Below are positions 8,911 through 17,901 of a stretch of DNA of 64,000 nucleotides, in pieces. A program made the position numbers and the translations under genes. Below the pieces are notes generated by a model, which was given only the letters and a program-made list of their open reading frames with translations, did not search any database and had not been told where the DNA came from. Source of the DNA: Bacteroidales bacterium UBA1392 (GTDB lineage Bacteria > Bacteroidota > Bacteroidia > Bacteroidales > UBA932); the NCBI GenBank assembly GCA_002305275.1, contig DBQO01000037.1, positions 8,130 to 72,129 on the forward strand. Direction: 5' to 3'. Numbering within the stretch: the stretch's first letter is position 1; the number at the start of each line of letters is the position of its first letter.

Positions 8911-10632
8911 TTATTCTTTATATTCTCTTTTTTTGTCAATACAAATATCACATTTTCCACAGGGGGCAGATTCCTTCTGACCGAAATAGCTCAGCAGAGA
9001 TACGCTGCGACAGGTGGAGTTGTCGGTAACAATGGATATCATGGCGTTCACCCCGGCGTTGCGGCGCTCCACTTTTTCATCATATTCCGACTCGGGCAAC
9101 CGTAGGTTTTTTTCATACAAACGCTCATTATAAAATGTAAGAATAGGCGACCGGAATTTTTGCACATAGGTCAAAACGTGTCTCTTTGACAGAGAGATGA
9201 GTTTGGCCTTGACCGCATCCACGGCATAACGTCCTGCCCTGGCAATTTGCTCTTCATCTATAGTCACATAGCCGGAAAAAATCCCCGGGTACATCCTCAA
9301 GAGTACTTTCACAAAGGTATCCATCTCATTGGAACCGAGCTGGACTCTGTATAGTTCATCCCTCGAAACGTCAAAACGCACCTTTGAGGGTATTTCCAAC
9401 TCTTCGGAAAGGGTCCAGTATCCCGCTTGCTCAATGTATCTGATCGCATAATAGGCAGTAGCGGAGTGGAGTTTGAAATGCCGCACAAATTCATCAAGAT
9501 CAAACTTAACACTACCTCCCCGACCCTCCTCATAGGGTATCCCCAGAAAAATGAAAACCTTCTGGTAAATATCACGGATATAGTCCAGAGGAGGAAAAGT
9601 TACGCGACCAATCTGTCGCAAACGTCTGATATCGCTTTCATTCCAAAGCAATACCGTATAGGATGGCTCCCCATCCCTGCCGGCCCTGCCTGCTTCCTGG
9701 AAATATCCTTCCACAGTATCAGGCATGTCAAAATGGCAAACAAATCTCACGTCGGGTTTGTCAATGCCCATTCCAAAGGCGTTGGTGGATACTATTATAC
9801 GAGTCCGGTTGCTCTTCCATTGGTCTTGAATACGCGAGCGTCCATCCCTTTCCATTCCGGCGTGATAAGCCTGTGCATCAATTTTTTGACTACGGAGGAA
9901 AGAAGCAATCTGTTCGGCAGTACGCCTCTTGCCTACATAGACTATTCCACTCCCCGGCACATTTTGACATATTGAGAGCAACTGTCCCATTTTGTCTTCG
10001 GCTTTCCGGAAAACATAGGAAAGATTAGGCCTTTCAAAAGATGAGGTAATCTTGTTGGTAGAGTCGAACTCCAGATTTGACATAATGTCATCCGCAACTT
10101 TTAAAGTGGCAGTAGCAGTAAGAGCTATGACAGGGACACGCTTTTGTGTGTTGATTATCTCTCTAATTTCCGCAATCTGGAGATAATCCGGCCTGAAATC
10201 ATGGCCCCATTGGCTGATACAGTGTGCCTCATCCACCGCCAGAAAATTGACATTCATCCTGGCAACTCTAACACGGAAAATTTCCGTTCTCAGACGCTCA
10301 GGAGAGAGATAAAGGAATTTATAATCGCCATAAATCGCATTGTCGAGAGCTATGTCTATCTCGCGGTAAGACATACCGGAACAGACTAACAATGAGGGGA
10401 TACCGCGTTCATTAAGACTCTCCACCTGATCTTTCATCAGCGCTATCAGTGGCGATACCACTATACATATTCCGGGTCTCATCATTGAGGGTACCTGAAA
10501 ACAAATAGACTTGCCTCCACCGGTAGGTAAAATGGCAAGCGTATCCCTCCCCTCCAGCACAGAGGTGATAATATCCTCCTGCATCGGACGGAAGGAGTCA
10601 TATCCCCAGTACTTTTTCAAAGTTTCTCTCAT
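8911..10632 (-). CDS. recQ: ATP-dependent DNA helicase RecQ
   Basis: I place the start at the ATG at 10630-10632 (MRETLKKYWGYDSF), giving 573 residues; the frame is open further upstream, but the extra residues are unlike the family and the promoter box lies just before this ATG. Superfamily 2 motifs are intact: Q motif RPMQEDI, Walker A LPTGGGKSICFQVP, DEAHCISQWGHDFRPDY, ALTATATLKV, and motif VI QEAGRAGRDG. A winged-helix region and the zinc-binding cysteines (STCRS ... CGKCDIC) close the protein; no HRDC domain is present, so it is the short RecQ form. Role: 3'-5' unwinding in recombination repair. Confidence 0.93.
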   Translation of the reverse strand: MRETLKKYWGYDSFRPMQEDIITSVLEGRDTLAILPTGGGKSICFQVPSMMRPGICIVVSPLIALMKDQVESLNERGIPSLLVCSGMSYREIDIALDNAIYGDYKFLYLSPERLRTEIFRVRVARMNVNFLAVDEAHCISQWGHDFRPDYLQIAEIREIINTQKRVPVIALTATATLKVADDIMSNLEFDSTNKITSSFERPNLSYVFRKAEDKMGQLLSICQNVPGSGIVYVGKRRTAEQIASFLRSQKIDAQAYHAGMERDGRSRIQDQWKSNRTRIIVSTNAFGMGIDKPDVRFVCHFDMPDTVEGYFQEAGRAGRDGEPSYTVLLWNESDIRRLRQIGRVTFPPLDYIRDIYQKVFIFLGIPYEEGRGGSVKFDLDEFVRHFKLHSATAYYAIRYIEQAGYWTLSEELEIPSKVRFDVSRDELYRVQLGSNEMDTFVKVLLRMYPGIFSGYVTIDEEQIARAGRYAVDAVKAKLISLSKRHVLTYVQKFRSPILTFYNERLYEKNLRLPESEYDEKVERRNAGVNAMISIVTDNSTCRSVSLLSYFGQKESAPCGKCDICIDKKREYKE

Positions 10633-10636
10633 TGCG

Positions 10637-10644
10637 CAAAAATA
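10637..10644 (-). promoter_or_regulatory. Predicted -7 box of recQ, 4 bases before the start codon
   Basis: On the minus strand this is TATTTTTG followed by CGCA and then the recQ ATG. If transcription begins the usual few bases past the box, the mRNA would start at or next to the AUG, so recQ may be leaderless. This also supports the chosen start codon. Confidence 0.5.
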
Positions 10645-10696
10645 GTAATTATATGGCAAACTTTTTGCGTAAAATTAGGGGCATATAAATAATTAT

Positions 10697-10704
10697 TATC
10701 TTTG
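10697..10704 (+). promoter_or_regulatory. Predicted -7 box of pckA
   Basis: TATCTTTG matches TAnnTTTG exactly and lies 36 bases before the pckA ATG. A TTTTTG run at 10662-10667 is too far upstream for a standard -33 box, so the -33 part is not convincing. Confidence 0.5.
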
Positions 10705-10740
10705 CCCGACAAATAATAAAAAGAAATAAAAATAACAATT

Positions 10741-12345
10741 ATGGCAAATATCGATTTATCTAAGTACGGCATAACCAATGTCAAAAAAGTAATACACAAC
10801 CCCAGTTATGAGGAGTTGTACAAAGCTGAACTTGATCCTGCTCTAGAAGGATTTGAGGCGGGTCAATTGACGGAGCTTGGTGCCGTTAACGTAATGACAG
10901 GTATCTATACGGGACGTTCTCCCAGAGACAAATTCTGGGTAATGGATGATGTTACGAGAGATACGATTTGGTGGACTTCGGATGAATACCTTAATGACAA
11001 TAAGCCGGTTACTCCGGAAGCATGGAAGGTGCTGAAAAAGATTGCTTCAGAGCAACTCTCAGATAAGACTCTCTATGTGATGGATGCATTTTGCGGTGCT
11101 AATGAAAACTCACGCATTAAAATCCGTTTCATAGTAGAAGTAGCATGGCAGGCACATTTCGTAAAGAATATGTTCATACGCCCCACAGAAGAGGAACTTG
11201 CGAATTTCGGAGAACCCGATTTCGTCGTACTTACCGCCTCTAAGGCAAAGGTTGAGAATTATGAAGAACTCGGACTTAACTCAGAAACCGCAGTTGTATT
11301 CAACCTGACCGAGAAGATGCAGGTGATAATAAATACCTGGTATGGAGGAGAAATGAAAAAGGGTATGTTCTCCTATATGAATTATCTCCTCCCGCTCCAG
11401 GGTATTGCCTCAATGCATTGCTCTGCCAACGTTGGTGAAGATGGTGATACAGCTATCTTCTTCGGTCTCTCCGGTACGGGTAAGACTACTCTTTCCACCG
11501 ATCCCAAGCGTCAACTTATCGGTGATGATGAGCACGGCTGGGACGACGACGGAATTTTCAATTTCGAGGGAGGCTGCTATGCAAAGGTCATCAACCTCAG
11601 TGAAGAGGCCGAGCCCGATATCTATAATGCCATAAAACGCGATGCTCTGCTTGAAAACGTTACTGTCGACAAAAACGGAAAAATAGATTTCACCGACAAG
11701 AGCGTGACCGAGAATACCCGCGTATCCTATCCCATATATCACATTGACAACATCGTTAAACCGATCTCCAAGGCCGGTCATGCTAAAAAGGTAATTTTCC
11801 TTACCGCTGACGCATTTGGGGTATTCCCTCCCGTATCCAAGCTCACTCCCGAGCAGACACAATATTATTTCCTCAGCGGCTTTACTGCCAAACTGGCAGG
11901 CACCGAAAGGGGAATTACCGAACCTACTCCCACCTTCTCTGCCTGCTTTGGAGCAGCATTCCTCTCCCTACACCCTACTAAGTATGGTGAGGAGCTCGTA
12001 AAGAGGATGAAGGCCAGCGGAGCTACCGCATACCTGGTAAATACAGGGTGGAATGGCACCGGCAAACGCATCTCCATCAAGGATACCCGCGCCATCATTG
12101 ACGCTATCCTTGACGGCTCAATCGACAAGGCGGAGACTTCATTTATTCCGGTATTTAATCTGGAGATACCCAAAGCTCTCCCTAATGTTGACACCAATAT
12201 TCTCGATCCACGCAACACCTACCCCTGCTCTTGCGATTGGGATAGAAAGGCAATGGATCTTGCAGGCAAATTTGTAAAGAATTTCGCCAAGTTTACCGGC
12301 AATCCTGCGGGTGCAGCGCTTGTATCGGCAGGACCGAAGGTGTAG
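10741..12345 (+). CDS. pckA: Phosphoenolpyruvate carboxykinase (ATP)
   Basis: The 534 residues match the family length. Diagnostic motifs of the ATP-dependent enzyme are visible: the kinase-1a P-loop [11 protein letters not shown] (about residues 242-252), the metal-binding [21 protein letters not shown], the substrate site TGRSPRDKF near residue 59, and [18 protein letters not shown]. The adenine-binding region is [20 protein letters not shown]. The enzyme interconverts oxaloacetate plus ATP and PEP plus CO2; in Bacteroidales it often runs in the carboxylating direction to feed succinate fermentation (family knowledge, not shown here). Codon use is strongly biased and regular, suggesting high expression. 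Confidence 0.97.
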   Translation: MANIDLSKYGITNVKKVIHNPSYEELYKAELDPALEGFEAGQLTELGAVNVMTGIYTGRSPRDKFWVMDDVTRDTIWWTSDEYLNDNKPVTPEAWKVLKKIASEQLSDKTLYVMDAFCGANENSRIKIRFIVEVAWQAHFVKNMFIRPTEEELANFGEPDFVVLTASKAKVENYEELGLNSETAVVFNLTEKMQVIINTWYGGEMKKGMFSYMNYLLPLQGIASMHCSANVGEDGDTAIFFGLSGTGKTTLSTDPKRQLIGDDEHGWDDDGIFNFEGGCYAKVINLSEEAEPDIYNAIKRDALLENVTVDKNGKIDFTDKSVTENTRVSYPIYHIDNIVKPISKAGHAKKVIFLTADAFGVFPPVSKLTPEQTQYYFLSGFTAKLAGTERGITEPTPTFSACFGAAFLSLHPTKYGEELVKRMKASGATAYLVNTGWNGTGKRISIKDTRAIIDAILDGSIDKAETSFIPVFNLEIPKALPNVDTNILDPRNTYPCSCDWDRKAMDLAGKFVKNFAKFTGNPAGAALVSAGPKV

Positions 12346-12430
12346 TGTGTAGTGTGGAGTGTGGAGTGTGGAGTTTAGAGTGTGGAGTTTAGAGTGTGGA
12401 GTGTGGAGTGTGGGGTGTGGAGTGAGTTCC
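12344..12430 (+). repeat. Low-complexity GAGTGTGG / GAGTTTAGAGTGTGG repeat tract
   Basis: Directly after the pckA stop codon the sequence is an imperfect tandem array of GTGTGGA and GAGTTTA units (for example 12357-12400), purine-rich with almost no C on this strand, fading into further G/T-rich sequence to about 12490. It has no coding potential. The remainder of the 318-base gap (12431-12599) has no gene that I can support. Confidence 0.7.
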
Positions 12431-12599
12431 GAGTTTAGGTTCCGGGTTTTGAATGAGATTTAGTTTGGAATTAAGAGTTGAGGGCCGGTAGCATTATTTG
12501 TAGGATTCCCGCCATGGATTTAGCATGTAAATCTCTGAAATACTGATACTTAACATTTATTCTCTACAAAATTAACATAATTGTAACATAGCTACTACA

Positions 12600-12628
12600 T
12601 TTGAAATGACAATCATTTAATAACTTTG
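12600..12628 (+). promoter_or_regulatory. Predicted promoter of the Oar-like TonB receptor
   Basis: TTTG at 12600-12603, a 17-base spacer and TAACTTTG at 12621-12628 resemble the Bacteroides -33/-7 pair, although the spacer is a little short. The predicted 5' leader is about 30 bases. No hairpin or sigma/anti-sigma genes are seen nearby. Confidence 0.5.
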
Positions 12629-12663
12629 CCAAAATATAAAACAACTTTTTTACGTAAAAAACT

Positions 12664-15600
12664 ATGGATAAATTACTTAAGAAATTATTGCCGCTTCTGG
12701 CACTAGTGTTTTTCTCTATTAATGCCAGTGCTCAGATTACTACATCAAGTATAAACGGCCAGATACTCAGTGATTCGGGTGAAAAGCTCATCGGAGCCAC
12801 TGTAATAGCAACACACATGCCCTCGGGCACCAATTATTATGCAGTAGCCAACGAAGATGGCCGCTACGCTATCCAAGGTATGCGTCCAGGTGGCCCATAC
12901 GAAGTTAAAGTACACCTTCTCGGCTATCAGACTACCCTCTTCCAGGATATAACACTTCAGCTCGGTGTAGCATTTACACAAGATGCCACACTTGTTATTT
13001 CCACAGAAGAACTTGAGGAAATCGTTATTGTCGCATCACCTGCCTCCAAATTTACTACAGAGAAGACAGGTGCAGCTACCAATATCAGTTCATCTCAGAT
13101 AGGTAACATGCCCACTATCAACCGCAGCATCTCCGATATTGCGCGTATCTCACCTTACGCAAATGGAATGAGCTTTGCCGGTGGTGACGGACGTTCTACC
13201 AACTTCACTGTTGACGGTGCAAACTTCAACAACAACTTTGGTCTGAGTCCAAATCTTCCCGGTGGCGGCAACCCCATCTCAATGGATGCCATCGATGAGA
13301 TACAGGTGGTTGTAGCTCCTTTTGACGTGCGTCAGACCAACTTCATCGGAGGCGGTATCAATGCCATCACCAAATCAGGTACCAACACCTTCAAGGGTAC
13401 GGCTTATACCTATTTCCGCAACCAGGAAATGAGGGGTAATAAAATAAACGACAAGGATCTCGGTGACCGCGCAAAAGAGTCTCAGACCGTTTACGGCTTC
13501 ACCTTCGGCGGCCCCATCATTAAAAACAAGCTCTTCTTCTTCACCAACTTTGAAATGGATAAAACTCCCGGTCAGGTGATAAACTACCGCGCCAACAATG
13601 GAGGTGAGAAAGCTGAAGGCAATGTATCCCGTACACTTGCTTCAGACATGAAGAAAGTTCAGGATTTCATGATGCAGAAATATGGATACGATACAGGTTC
13701 TTATACTGACTTCCCCGGAGACCAGTCAAATATGAAATTACTTGCACGCATAGACTGGAACATCAATGACAACCACAGACTGAACCTCCGCTACAACTAT
13801 ACCAAGAATACTGCCTGGAATGCTCCAAACGGCAACTCTTCCGACACGGGATACCGTCTTAACGGCACTTACCGCGTGGGCAATCAGTCCATGGCTTTCG
13901 CCAACAATATGTATTCGATGGATAACAAGGTACAGTCAATTTCAGCTGACCTGAACAGCAAGTTTACCGACAATCTATCCAACCAGCTTCTCGTTACTTT
14001 CTCAAAAATCGATGACGTCAGAGGTTCCAAGTCCGCACCCTTCCCCCACATTGACATTATGGCCGGCAAGGATGCTACGGGCAAACAGATTATGGAGCCT
14101 TATATGTCTCTCGGTTATGAGCTGTTTACCTGGAACAACGGTGTACACAACAACATTCTTACAATCAAGGATGACATTACCTGGCTCAAAGGAAAGCACA
14201 AGGTACTTGCAGGTATAAGCTATGAGTATCAATTTGCTGACAACGCATACATGCGTAACGGTACTATGTACTATCGTTACAATAGTATCGATGATTTCCT
14301 CAATAGCAGGACTCCGGAGTCATTTGCAATCACCTACGGCTGGAATGGCGAACCCAATCCGAATGCCCGCGTTACATTCAACCAGATCGGTCTCTATGTA
14401 CAGGACGAGTGGAGTGTAAGCAATAAATTTAAACTTACTTATGGTGTTCGTTTTGATGAGCTCCTTTTTGACAATAGCGATATTGCCACCAACAAAGCCA
14501 TCTACAATCTTACTTTCAGGGATGGCGAAAAGATTGACACGGGACTTTGGCCCAAGGCTAACCTCCAGATATCTCCGAGGGTAGGTTTTATATGGGATGT
14601 AAAGGGCGACAAGTCCATCAAGGTTAGAGGAGGTACAGGTCTCTTTGCAGGTCGTCTCCCGCTGGTATTCTTCACCAACATGCCTACCAATGCCGGTCTG
14701 GTACAGAACTCGGTACAATTTAGAACTACCTACAAAAATGGTGTTCCTACCGGGTATGACAGTCGCCTTGAAAAATTCAATGGCGGCATGATGACCAACG
14801 TTCAGGATGCTATCAAGGCCCTCGGTCTCCAGGCAGAGCTCAATGAAAGCAATCACGTTGCAGGTTCCAAGATTTCAGGTGTTGACCGCAATTTCAAGAT
14901 GCCCCAGATTTGGAAATCTTCCGTTGCAGTTGACTGGCAGCTTCCGGTTTCATTCCCCTTGACCCTCACCGGTGAATTCATGTTCAATAAAACTATCAGC
15001 GGAGTTACCATTGACAACATCAATATTGAGAACACCACCAGCTGGGAACGTTTCCGCGGTGCTGACAACCGCCTTATCTATCCTGCAAACTATGCAATCA
15101 ATAAGGGTAAGAATGCTGTAATTCTGGCCAATACAAATAAGGGTTACGGCTATATAGCAAATGTTACTCTTAATGCCCAGCCTGTAAACAACCTGGATAT
15201 TATGGTTGCATACACGATGACTGAGTCCAAAGAGGTATCGGGAATGCCCGGTAGTGACCCCGTATCAACATGGCAAGGACTTATTACCGTGGACGGTCCC
15301 AACTTCGGCACTGTTCAGCGTTCGCAATATGTAGTTCCTCATAAATTGATTGCGAGTGTTAATTATTTCATTCCCTTCAAATTTTTCGGAGGAAAGGGAC
15401 TTCATCTTAACCTCTTCTACAGCGGATCATCAGGCAGTGGCTATAGCTATGTTTACACCAATGACATGAATGGAGACGGCATAAACCGCGATCTTATGTA
15501 TATCCCTAAGGATGATAGCGAAATCAACTTCAAAACCGATGCTGACCGCGCTGCATTCTGGAAATTTGTAGCTCAGGACAAATATCTCAACAGTCACAAG

Positions 15601-15951
15601 GGAGAGTATGCCGAGGCTTATGCTGCACGCACTCCCTGGGTTCACCGTTTCGATCTTCGCATCGCAGAAGACTTCGCATTCAGAATCGGTAACACCAGAC
15701 ACAATTTCCAGCTTGTATTTGACTTTATGAATATCGGCAACCTCTTGAATTCAAAGTGGGGTGTTTATCAAATCAACGCCATTTCCAACAACAGCGCCAT
15801 CCTCAAGTATGAGGGCCAGAACGATAATAAGCAGCCTGTATTCTCCATGTACCAGAAAGATGGTAACTACCTAACCCAGTCTTACGACTATAATTACCAC
15901 TATGGTCAGACATGGAAATTCCAGATCGGAATACGCTACCTCTTCAACTAA
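12664..15951 (+). CDS. TonB-dependent receptor, Oar-like, with N-terminal carboxypeptidase-regulatory-like domain
   Basis: The 1095-residue protein has a signal peptide (residues 1-23, ending NASAQ), then a beta-sandwich CarboxypepD_reg-like domain (about 28-110, SSINGQILSDSGEKLIGATV). A plug domain follows (about 125-240, with VDGANFNNNFG and DEIQVVVAPFDVR), then a long beta-barrel ending in the aromatic IGIRYLFN. The motif order matches Oar-type receptors, which in some Bacteroidota take up or display peptides; the substrate here is unknown. It stands alone: no SusD-like partner follows, and a strong terminator closes the unit. Codon use suggests high expression. Confidence 0.9.
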   Translation: MDKLLKKLLPLLALVFFSINASAQITTSSINGQILSDSGEKLIGATVIATHMPSGTNYYAVANEDGRYAIQGMRPGGPYEVKVHLLGYQTTLFQDITLQLGVAFTQDATLVISTEELEEIVIVASPASKFTTEKTGAATNISSSQIGNMPTINRSISDIARISPYANGMSFAGGDGRSTNFTVDGANFNNNFGLSPNLPGGGNPISMDAIDEIQVVVAPFDVRQTNFIGGGINAITKSGTNTFKGTAYTYFRNQEMRGNKINDKDLGDRAKESQTVYGFTFGGPIIKNKLFFFTNFEMDKTPGQVINYRANNGGEKAEGNVSRTLASDMKKVQDFMMQKYGYDTGSYTDFPGDQSNMKLLARIDWNINDNHRLNLRYNYTKNTAWNAPNGNSSDTGYRLNGTYRVGNQSMAFANNMYSMDNKVQSISADLNSKFTDNLSNQLLVTFSKIDDVRGSKSAPFPHIDIMAGKDATGKQIMEPYMSLGYELFTWNNGVHNNILTIKDDITWLKGKHKVLAGISYEYQFADNAYMRNGTMYYRYNSIDDFLNSRTPESFAITYGWNGEPNPNARVTFNQIGLYVQDEWSVSNKFKLTYGVRFDELLFDNSDIATNKAIYNLTFRDGEKIDTGLWPKANLQISPRVGFIWDVKGDKSIKVRGGTGLFAGRLPLVFFTNMPTNAGLVQNSVQFRTTYKNGVPTGYDSRLEKFNGGMMTNVQDAIKALGLQAELNESNHVAGSKISGVDRNFKMPQIWKSSVAVDWQLPVSFPLTLTGEFMFNKTISGVTIDNINIENTTSWERFRGADNRLIYPANYAINKGKNAVILANTNKGYGYIANVTLNAQPVNNLDIMVAYTMTESKEVSGMPGSDPVSTWQGLITVDGPNFGTVQRSQYVVPHKLIASVNYFIPFKFFGGKGLHLNLFYSGSSGSGYSYVYTNDMNGDGINRDLMYIPKDDSEINFKTDADRAAFWKFVAQDKYLNSHKGEYAEAYAARTPWVHRFDLRIAEDFAFRIGNTRHNFQLVFDFMNIGNLLNSKWGVYQINAISNNSAILKYEGQNDNKQPVFSMYQKDGNYLTQSYDYNYHYGQTWKFQIGIRYLFN

Positions 15952-15970
15952 GACTTGAATCAGAATGACA

Positions 15971-16007
15971 AAAAAACGGGTATGACAGCAGTCGTACCCG
16001 TTTTTTT
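15971..16007 (+). terminator. Rho-independent terminator after the Oar-like receptor
   Basis: Arms ACGGGTATGAC and GTCGTACCCGT pair (one G-T wobble) around the loop AGCA and are followed by seven T. It lies 19 bases past the stop codon. An A-run on the left side could let it work in both directions. Confidence 0.9.
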
Positions 16008-16182
16008 AATCAATTAAGTCAAGTGGTGATTTGCAAAGTTAGCTTTTTTCGGGACGGCCAAACCCCGGAAGGTTTGTGTTAAACGTATGAAGTGCAGTTC
16101 AAATATTTGTTTAATAACTGCAATAATGTTTATAGTCTCCTCACACTCCGGAAAAGCATCCGGCAAGAGAGATCAGGCAAAC

Positions 16183-16216
16183 AAAAAAGGGTTGGAACTT
16201 TGTTGGGTCCCAACCC
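16183..16216 (-). terminator. Predicted terminator of the duplicated lipoprotein genes
   Basis: GGGTTGG (16189-16195) and CCAACCC (16210-16216) form a stem, and the run of six A at 16183-16188 is a U-tract on the minus strand. It lies 36 bases beyond the stop codon of the minus-strand gene that starts at 17751. Confidence 0.65.
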
Positions 16217-16251
16217 AATGTTGATGTCGAAATAATTTAGAATAAGTCCAT

Positions 16252-17751
16252 TTAATTGTAATTAGCAAAGAGACGAACTGTTGCAGGTGAATTCTGGGGG
16301 TGACTTGTATGATAACCTGCATGAGATGCCGTAAACTCAATTATATAAGTGTTGGATTTGCTCGGCGTTCTCGAAAGAAAAATATCGGATAATCCCACAG
16401 ATTTAAGTAGTGTGCCGCCTAAACCGGTGGCGGGGAAATAACGAACAACGTCATCTTCAGTATTTGTAATCCAGAAATTTGGATCCTCGACTATGTCACC
16501 AAGGGATGTGCTCGATGATACAAGGCGCGATGTTATTTTCATATAGGTATTTTCTCTTTTATCATCATAAATGTACTCATATTTCCAAGCAGAGCGATAT
16601 TCTGTTCCCTTATAGCGCAGAGCATAAGTAATATTGTTACCGGGACTTTTATAATCGCTGGTCATAGAAATGTCCCGACCCCAAACTTTGACGTTTTCAA
16701 TAATATCATAGAAAGAAGTTGAGCTAGAGAAGGTAATACAAGGTTTTGTTAAGTAGTTACTCGAGATGATAGCATACCACTCATCTATGCTCGGCAAGTA
16801 GTAACCGGGAATGTTCTTAAAATTGTAAAAACGATTCACTGCATCTTGGAAAGTAAAACCGCCAGCGTCTCCCGGGCAAGCTGTTAGGTCTGTCACAAAG
16901 CCCTTGCCGTCAGTCTTTACATTATACTCAGCAACTTGCATAAGCGGGTTCTTATTCCAAGGTTGGCAATTAGCTCTGTAGCGCTTTCCTGCTGCGTAGA
17001 GTTTTTCATTATTAACGGCAGTGTTCATCGCATAGGTAAAATCAGATCCAACCATCGCTATTCTTACATGTCCGTTTGCAGCAGCCTTGGTTATGACGGT
17101 AGGATCAAAAGCAAGGAAAGCGTAAAATGAATTCTTGTCGGAAACTTCGCTGTTAGTCAGAGAAAGCATCATAGATTTTGGTACTCCCGGTGCAATTTCA
17201 ACCGTCCAAATTAATTTGATGAGCCTACCTATATCTTTGTCTAGGTGATTGATGTAAAATTTGATGATGCTGTTTTTCATCTCCAATTTAAAGGTATTAT
17301 CCAGGGGATTAGCTATCTCGTCGAAAAGGAGCAGTTTGTTTTTGAGATGCGACGTATTACCGTCTCCATTCTGTGTCTGCTGCCAGAAAGCATCCCCCAA
17401 GGGTTGCACGTTGCCGTTAGCATCAAGCGTGATAGTTGCAGGATAGTAGGCCTTGTAAGTAGTGGCACCATATACCTCATGTCCCGAAAAATAGTTGTTT
17501 GTTCCAGTGTAAGTAAATATCTCACTCCCAATATAAGTATCACCATTATATCCGGCAAGCAAGAGTTGGTCTTCATTCTCCCATGCGAGTGAGAGGTTTG
17601 CATCATTGTAAGCCACGCGAGTCTCCGGTGAAACCGTAACGTTTATGGTGACAAGTTTACCCTCTCTCTCATCGAGTTCGGGAAGAGGCTGGATGGTACA
17701 ACTCGCCAGCAATAGAGAGAGCAGTGTAAAAGTAAATAATTTTAATTTCAT
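16252..17751 (-). CDS. Fimbrillin-like lipoprotein, downstream copy of a tandem pair
   Basis: The 499-residue protein has a lipoprotein signal (LLLASC, Cys18), then a fimbrillin-like beta-sandwich start typical of the Bacteroidales Mfa/FimA superfamily: VTINVTVSPETRVAY, DQLLLAGY, ATTYKAYYP, LKNKLLLFDE. The C-terminal part (about 320-499) contains YYLPSIDEWYAI, resembling FISUMP / lectin-like surface modules. It is about 40-50% identical by eye in its first 260 residues to the next upstream gene, while the C-termini diverge more. It is probably an outer-membrane surface lipoprotein. Whether it polymerises is unknown; no assembly genes are adjacent. Confidence 0.8.
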   Translation of the reverse strand: MKLKLFTFTLLSLLLASCTIQPLPELDEREGKLVTINVTVSPETRVAYNDANLSLAWENEDQLLLAGYNGDTYIGSEIFTYTGTNNYFSGHEVYGATTYKAYYPATITLDANGNVQPLGDAFWQQTQNGDGNTSHLKNKLLLFDEIANPLDNTFKLEMKNSIIKFYINHLDKDIGRLIKLIWTVEIAPGVPKSMMLSLTNSEVSDKNSFYAFLAFDPTVITKAAANGHVRIAMVGSDFTYAMNTAVNNEKLYAAGKRYRANCQPWNKNPLMQVAEYNVKTDGKGFVTDLTACPGDAGGFTFQDAVNRFYNFKNIPGYYLPSIDEWYAIISSNYLTKPCITFSSSTSFYDIIENVKVWGRDISMTSDYKSPGNNITYALRYKGTEYRSAWKYEYIYDDKRENTYMKITSRLVSSSTSLGDIVEDPNFWITNTEDDVVRYFPATGLGGTLLKSVGLSDIFLSRTPSKSNTYIIEFTASHAGYHTSHPQNSPATVRLFANYN

Positions 17752-17876
17752 AACTTTGTTTAAGTTGTAGGTCGTTGGCTCTGTATTGGACCGAATGAAG
17801 TATTGCCAATAACCTTGATTTAATTTGTCATTTTTAAGTTCTTGTATTTATCCTTTGAACTCTCAAACAAGGCCTA
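17752..17876 (-). repeat. Duplicated 5' leader, copy next to the downstream lipoprotein
   Basis: This stretch strongly resembles 19423-19553 (shared blocks include TTGGCTCTGTATTGGA, GCCAATAACCTTGATTTA and TATCCTTTGAACTCTCAA). It covers the whole gap between the two lipoprotein genes, so the duplication unit was leader plus gene. Each gene probably has its own promoter in this leader, though I see no exact TAnnTTTG box. Confidence 0.7.
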
Positions 17877-17901
17877 AGGGCTGGAAGAGTACCTAATTAA
17901 T

